This document shows positions 6,774 to 9,571 of a stretch of DNA of 9,571 bases, piece by piece. Each line of letters begins with the position of its first letter. Position 1 is the stretch's first letter. Source of the DNA: Gammaproteobacteria bacterium. Lineage in GTDB: Bacteria > Pseudomonadota > Gammaproteobacteria > SZUA-140. The position numbers and the translations under genes were made by a program. Where the stretch lies: positions 1 through 9,571 of the forward strand of contig JALWQD010000015.1 in NCBI GenBank assembly GCA_026994735.1. The letters are read 5' to 3'. Under the pieces are notes generated by a model. It saw only the letters and a program-made list of their open reading frames with translations, ran no database searches and had not been told where the DNA came from.

Positions 6774-6780
6774 TTTCGGG

Positions 6781-7950
6781 GTGAAAAAGATCTGTTTATA
6801 TCTGTTGTTGATGTTGCTTTGGCTGCCAATGACGTCGGCATTAGCCTACGTTGGCCTTTGCTGTGGAAAATGTGGCGGTAATATGCCGATGAACATTCCC
6901 GGTGGTGGTGTGCCTGAAACGCAGGAAATCCGCTTCAAGATCAGCCCGATGTGGATGTCTATGGATGGGCTGCGTGATGGCAGCGAGTCGCTGGCTGCGG
7001 AGAGTTTGCTGGGTATGCCGGTGATGATGGGGAGCGCAACCGGAAAATACATGGCCGTCCCGGTGGCAATGGATATGCGTATGCTCAATACAGCCATTGG
7101 CTACAGCTTTACAGATGATTTCTTTGCGGCCTTGATGTTGATGACGAAGGAAAACGACATGGTCATGCGTTTCAATAGCATGATGCAGGGGCTGAGTGGG
7201 GAAAGTGGTTTTACCATGAAGTCATCAGGTCTTGCCGATACGATGGTGATGGCCAAGTATCGCCTTTATGCAGATGATCCCTTGATCCCCAGGCGTCAGG
7301 CATCATTGTTGTTCGCTTTGAGTATGCCAACCGGTTCCCTGGACGAGAAGAACGGTAATCATCCATTGGCGCTGCGCCAGACAGAGCAATTGCCCTATAG
7401 CATGCAGCTGGGTTCGGGTACCTTTGACCCAACGGTGGGTATTCTCTATCAGGCTTCCCGTTCGCCTTATTGGTGGGGTGCCAATGCCAGTGCAACATTG
7501 CGTCTCTATGATAATGATCGCGATTATCATCTCGGCAATGAATATAAGCTCGATCTTTACGGCATGTACCAATTTCGCCATGACATGCTCGTTCAGTTAC
7601 AACTGAATGCCAGTCATAGAGACAAGATCCAGGGGGAGATGGATGAGGCTGTTACCGGTTTCTCCGGCCGGGTGACGAAGAATGATCCGGCATCACCCTA
7701 TCTATCACCGCTCTGGGACCCAAACCGCTATGGTGGTCGCAAGGTTCTGGCAACAGTCGGTTTTCAATGGCAACCGACATCGCTGCAAATTCTTGATTTC
7801 AACGTCGGTGTGCCCCTCTACCAACATCTCAATGGGCCACAGCTGGAAGAGGATTTTCGCGTTATGTTGACCTGGTACATTGAGATTCCGACCGCGAGCA
7901 GTATTCGTTATAACGATCGCTTGAAAAGGGATAGTCAGCTTGGTTTTTAG
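6781..7950 (+). CDS. Met-rich predicted outer-membrane beta-barrel protein with CCxxC N-terminus
   Basis: 389 residues, exported. The Sec signal peptide is at residues 1-22 (MKK, a Leu-rich core, ALA cleavage site). The mature N-terminus carries C27, C28 and C31 in LCCGKCGGNMPMNIPGGG, a possible soft-metal or redox site; it is not a heme motif because no His follows. The next ~140 residues are unusually Met-rich, with clusters such as SPMWMSMDG and PVMMG. The rest alternates polar and aromatic/hydrophobic residues with Gly-rich turns (PTGSLDEKNG, QLGSGTFDPTVG, GGRKVLATVGFQW) and ends in Phe, all consistent with a porin-like barrel. It most resembles the loosely defined 'transporter'/phenol MetA-pathway-like barrel family; function is not established. 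It starts a probable operon, with the cytochrome 44 bp downstream and the thioredoxin after it. A copper or other metal role is inference from Met and Cys content. Confidence 0.72.
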   Translation: MKKICLYLLLMLLWLPMTSALAYVGLCCGKCGGNMPMNIPGGGVPETQEIRFKISPMWMSMDGLRDGSESLAAESLLGMPVMMGSATGKYMAVPVAMDMRMLNTAIGYSFTDDFFAALMLMTKENDMVMRFNSMMQGLSGESGFTMKSSGLADTMVMAKYRLYADDPLIPRRQASLLFALSMPTGSLDEKNGNHPLALRQTEQLPYSMQLGSGTFDPTVGILYQASRSPYWWGANASATLRLYDNDRDYHLGNEYKLDLYGMYQFRHDMLVQLQLNASHRDKIQGEMDEAVTGFSGRVTKNDPASPYLSPLWDPNRYGGRKVLATVGFQWQPTSLQILDFNVGVPLYQHLNGPQLEEDFRVMLTWYIEIPTASSIRYNDRLKRDSQLGF

Positions 7951-7994
7951 GTCTGTGCTATTTGTCTGTGGAGATGTTTTTTGGAGGTCATGGG

Positions 7995-8276
7995 ATGAAA
8001 TCGTTGTCTTTGCCAACATGGTTGGTGTTATTTGTTTTGCTTCCCGCCTGTGCGTCGGTACAGTCCTTGCCCGAGCAGGATTCTGCGGCAGCAAAGTTGT
8101 TTGTCAGTCAATGCCGTGCTTGCCATGCGCTGCCTCATCCGGGTCGAAATTCGCCGGATGAGTGGTCGCATATCCTCGCAGTCATGGATCAAAGGATGGT
8201 TGAACGCTTTGGTAAAGGGCTGGCGGAGGAAGAGCGTGATGTACTCCTGACCTATTTACGGGAAAACGCGCGTTGA
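7995..8276 (+). CDS. Mono-heme c-type cytochrome lipoprotein
   Basis: 93-residue exported protein. An N-terminal hydrophobic segment ends in LLPAC, a lipobox-like site with the candidate lipidated cysteine at C19; Pro at -2 is unusual, so ordinary signal-peptide cleavage is possible. One heme c site, CRACH, is at residues 40-44. M64 or M68 in AVMDQRM is a candidate distal ligand, and the C-terminal LAEEERDVLLTYLREN resembles the last helix of small class I cytochromes. It would shuttle electrons in the periplasm or at a membrane surface. The start ATG 7995 is preceded at 7 bases by GGAGG (7983-7987); earlier in-frame starts would make the signal peptide implausible. Its stop TGA shares one base with the next start, so it is coupled to the thioredoxin gene. 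Confidence 0.85.
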   Translation: MKSLSLPTWLVLFVLLPACASVQSLPEQDSAAAKLFVSQCRACHALPHPGRNSPDEWSHILAVMDQRMVERFGKGLAEEERDVLLTYLRENAR

Positions 8277-8869
8277 TGGCGGGTGTATTGTCTTTGACCG
8301 AGCGACGTGGTTTGCTCTATCGCGCTCTACTGTGGCTGCCAATGATTGTCCAGATGGTGCTCGTAATTTGTCCGCAGCCGGTTGTGGCTGCTGATGATGT
8401 GTTTGCCAAAATGGCCATTGACCCGCCGAAGGTGCGCCTGCCGGCACCGGCATTTAGCGCTGAACAGCTGAATCACAGAGTCCTTTCGCTGGCTGACTAT
8501 GCCGGCAAGCTGGTCCTGCTTAATTTTTGGGCAAGCTGGTGTTTGCCCTGTCGGGAAGAAATGCCGGCAATGCAGGATCTTTGGCAGCAGTATCGCGACA
8601 AGGGTTTTACGGTGATCGCCGTGGCTGCAGATGATAACCGGGAGGATGTGGCAAAATACGTCGCCAAAGCGTCGCTGGACTTTCCGGTTGTTCTGGATGT
8701 CACGGGCCGGATACGGCGAAAATATGAGGTGGTTGGCTTGCCAATGAGTTACTTGATTGGTCGTGACGGCCGTCTGTCTGGCCGCTTGCTTGGTCGTCGT
8801 GACTGGCACAGTAAAAAGGCCAGGGTGCTGATTGAGTCGTTGTTGAAGAAAACGGGTGGAGAACGCTGA
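8276..8869 (+). CDS. TlpA/ResA-type periplasmic thioredoxin-like protein
   Basis: 197-residue membrane-anchored or exported thiol-disulfide oxidoreductase. An N-terminal segment (about residues 13-31, ending PVVAADD at 35-41) is either a signal peptide or an anchor. The thioredoxin domain follows: LVLLNFWASWCLPCREEMP with active-site C89-L-P-C92, then VIAVAADDNREDV, and the cis-proline P156 in VVGLPMSYLIGRDGRL, a segment typical of TlpA/ResA/CcmG-like proteins. Such proteins reduce periplasmic cysteines, for example in apocytochromes or copper-chaperone proteins. Its start overlaps the cytochrome stop as TGATG, so translation is coupled. Possible clients are the heme-site cysteines of the neighbouring cytochrome or the CCxxC of the barrel protein; this is inferred from gene order. 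It is not a full cytochrome c maturation locus, since no ccm genes are present. Confidence 0.93.
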   Translation: MAGVLSLTERRGLLYRALLWLPMIVQMVLVICPQPVVAADDVFAKMAIDPPKVRLPAPAFSAEQLNHRVLSLADYAGKLVLLNFWASWCLPCREEMPAMQDLWQQYRDKGFTVIAVAADDNREDVAKYVAKASLDFPVVLDVTGRIRRKYEVVGLPMSYLIGRDGRLSGRLLGRRDWHSKKARVLIESLLKKTGGER

Positions 8870-8880
8870 TAGAGGTTGCT

Positions 8881-9426
8881 TTAACTGCGTTTCGGTCTTT
8901 TTTGCAGTTTTCTTTGGAGTGTCCGGCGATGCATGCCCAGTGCCCGCGCAGTCGCCGATATGTTTTGCTCATTGTCTTGGAGTACACGCTGAATATGTTC
9001 CCATTCCAGGCGGTTGATCGATAATGGTGATGTGTTGACCTCAATATTGGCATCTCCTGCGTGGCGTCGAAAGGCCGCAATGACATCATCGGCATCCGCC
9101 GGTTTGGCGAGATAATGGATCGCTCCAAGTTTGATCGCTTCGACGGCAGTTGGGATGCTGGCATAGCCAGTCAGCACAATAATACGGGCATTGGGGTTCA
9201 ATTGCCGTAACTCGGTGACCAGTACCAGTCCTGATTCACCGGGCATGTTGAGGTCAATGACAGCAAAATCCGGATAAGTGTTTTGCAGCTGCTTCCGCCC
9301 TTCATTGACATTGCCCGCGCTTATTACCTGAAAGCCGCGTTTGGCCAGGGCCTGGCCCATGATGTGGACAAAGGTTTCGTCGTCATCAACGAGCAGCAGG
9401 GAGTTGTTTGACGCGGGCATATTCAT
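8881..9426 (-). CDS. regA: RegA/PrrA/ActR/RoxR-type redox response regulator
   Basis: 181-residue cytoplasmic DNA-binding response regulator. The receiver domain spans about residues 8-120: acidic pocket D14-D16 (VDDDE), phospho-acceptor D58 in VIDLNMPG, T86 in VLTGYAS, and K108 in LAKP. A short linker leads to a Fis-type helix-turn-helix (about 138-176) whose segments RLEWEHIQRVLQDNEQNIS, TARALGMHRRTLQRKL and QKRP are the strongly conserved signature of the RegA/PrrA/ActR/RoxR family. Known members respond, through a RegB/PrrB/RoxS kinase, to respiratory-chain or oxygen status and control respiration, denitrification and carbon metabolism. Its ATG overlaps the stop of the kinase gene (ATGA), giving an operon of kinase then regulator. 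It converges on the thioredoxin gene with 11 bp between stops. A matching target site occurs at 6650-6666. Confidence 0.94.
   Translation of the reverse strand: MNMPASNNSLLLVDDDETFVHIMGQALAKRGFQVISAGNVNEGRKQLQNTYPDFAVIDLNMPGESGLVLVTELRQLNPNARIIVLTGYASIPTAVEAIKLGAIHYLAKPADADDVIAAFRRHAGDANIEVNTSPLSINRLEWEHIQRVLQDNEQNISATARALGMHRRTLQRKLQKRPKRS
8883..8909 (+). terminator. Weak inverted repeat at the convergent gene junction
   Basis: AACTGC (8883-8888) and GCAGTT (8904-8909) form a 6-bp inverted repeat around a 15-base loop, followed on the plus strand by TTCTTT. It lies within the last codons of the opposing response-regulator gene. It could end transcription of the envelope operon, but the long loop and imperfect T-run make this doubtful. 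Confidence 0.22.
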
Positions 9427-9571
9427 GATGGATTGATAAGGATCTCCCGCAGCGGTAATTCGACGATCACGCGGGTGCCTCCCTCTGGCCGCGCTGCCAG
9501 CACCAGTGTGCCCTGGAGGCGGTTAATGATCGCCTTGGCAAGGTAGAGGCCGAGTCCGTGGCCCTCAGACT
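9423..9571 (-). CDS. Sensor histidine kinase, C-terminal end (RegB/PrrB/RoxS-like, partial)
   Basis: The minus strand from the window edge encodes the last 48 complete codons of a histidine kinase, then TGA at 9425-9423. The peptide includes GHGLGLYLAKAIIN, the G2 box and following helix of the HATPase domain, then LQGTLVLAA, EGGTRVIVELPL and a short tail. These elements are the normal end of a kinase ATP-binding domain. The stop overlaps the regulator start as ATGA, so the pair is co-transcribed and translationally coupled. Because the regulator is of RegA type, the kinase is probably RegB/PrrB/RoxS-like. The membrane sensor domain, the His box and any redox cysteine lie outside the window, so that assignment is inferred. 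Confidence 0.9.
   Translation of the reverse strand, partial: SEGHGLGLYLAKAIINRLQGTLVLAARPEGGTRVIVELPLREILINPS

Larger units (their letters stand above)
6294..6780. other. Gene-poor interval: possible IS remnant, then regulatory DNA
   Basis: No convincing coding region lies in these 487 bases. The left part (about 6296-6500) resembles a decayed insertion-sequence end. The right part (about 6614-6780) holds a perfect palindrome, additional GCGAC/GTCGC half-sites, a pair of overlapping hairpins and the leader of the downstream operon. Short open frames on both strands give low-complexity or Cys/Arg/Ser-rich translations without recognisable domains. There is a weak TTGGCA at 6614-6619 with CAATAG about 18 bases later, which could be a poor -35/-10 pair. 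The promoter is therefore not securely located. Confidence 0.5.

Noticed and set aside
6859..6873. CCGKC of the barrel protein as a heme c attachment site
   Set aside because: The CxxC is followed by Gly, not His, so it lacks the essential heme ligand.
8360..8371. LVIC near residue 32 of the thioredoxin-like protein as a lipobox
   Set aside because: The residue before Cys is Ile rather than Ala, Gly or Ser, and a normal cleavage or anchor region follows at PVVAADD.
1..9571. CRISPR array, tRNA or rRNA genes
   Set aside because: No regularly spaced direct repeats, and no tRNA- or rRNA-like sequences were recognised on either strand.

Overview
The window looks like chromosomal DNA from a facultatively anaerobic, nitrate-reducing member of the Pseudomonadota, most likely Gamma- or Betaproteobacteria. 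The evidence is a periplasmic nitrate reductase set (NapD, NapA, NapB), molybdenum-cofactor genes, c-type cytochromes and a redox-responsive RegA/PrrA/RoxR-type regulator with its kinase. Base composition is moderate by eye and even across the window, apart from one gene-poor stretch. No taxonomic marker such as rRNA is present, so the assignment below phylum is inference.

Layout. Positions 1-1558 hold the end of a MoaB/MogA-type molybdopterin adenylyltransferase and a complete MoeA, 8 bp apart. Positions 1615-2349 encode a TSUP (TauE/SafE) membrane permease. After about 180 bp of noncoding DNA with a two-tier inverted repeat come napD, napA and napB (2529-5776), tightly spaced and translationally coupled. 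A HIT-family hydrolase follows (5883-6293). Positions 6294-6780 carry no convincing gene. They hold a possible insertion-sequence remnant, then a perfect 17-bp palindrome and further structured DNA. Positions 6781-8869 form a three-gene envelope operon: a Met-rich predicted outer-membrane barrel with a CCxxC N-terminus, a small mono-heme cytochrome lipoprotein, and a TlpA/ResA-type thioredoxin. On the minus strand, converging on that operon with an 11-bp gap, are a RegA-type response regulator (8881-9426) and the C-terminal end of its histidine kinase (from 9423 to the window edge, overlapping ATGA).

How the genes fit together. MoaB and MoeA make and load molybdopterin, which NapA needs as Mo-bisMGD; NapD is the NapA maturation chaperone and NapB its di-heme electron partner. 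No quinol dehydrogenase (NapC or NapGH) is visible. The second theme is redox control of the envelope. The palindrome upstream of the barrel/cytochrome/thioredoxin operon reads GCGAC-N5-GTCGC, which matches the two-half-site consensus known for RegA/PrrA regulators. Just such a regulator is encoded next door. The best candidate for an undescribed system is therefore a RegBA-controlled outer-membrane barrel, cytochrome and thiol-redox module, possibly handling copper or another soft metal; the metal role is inference.
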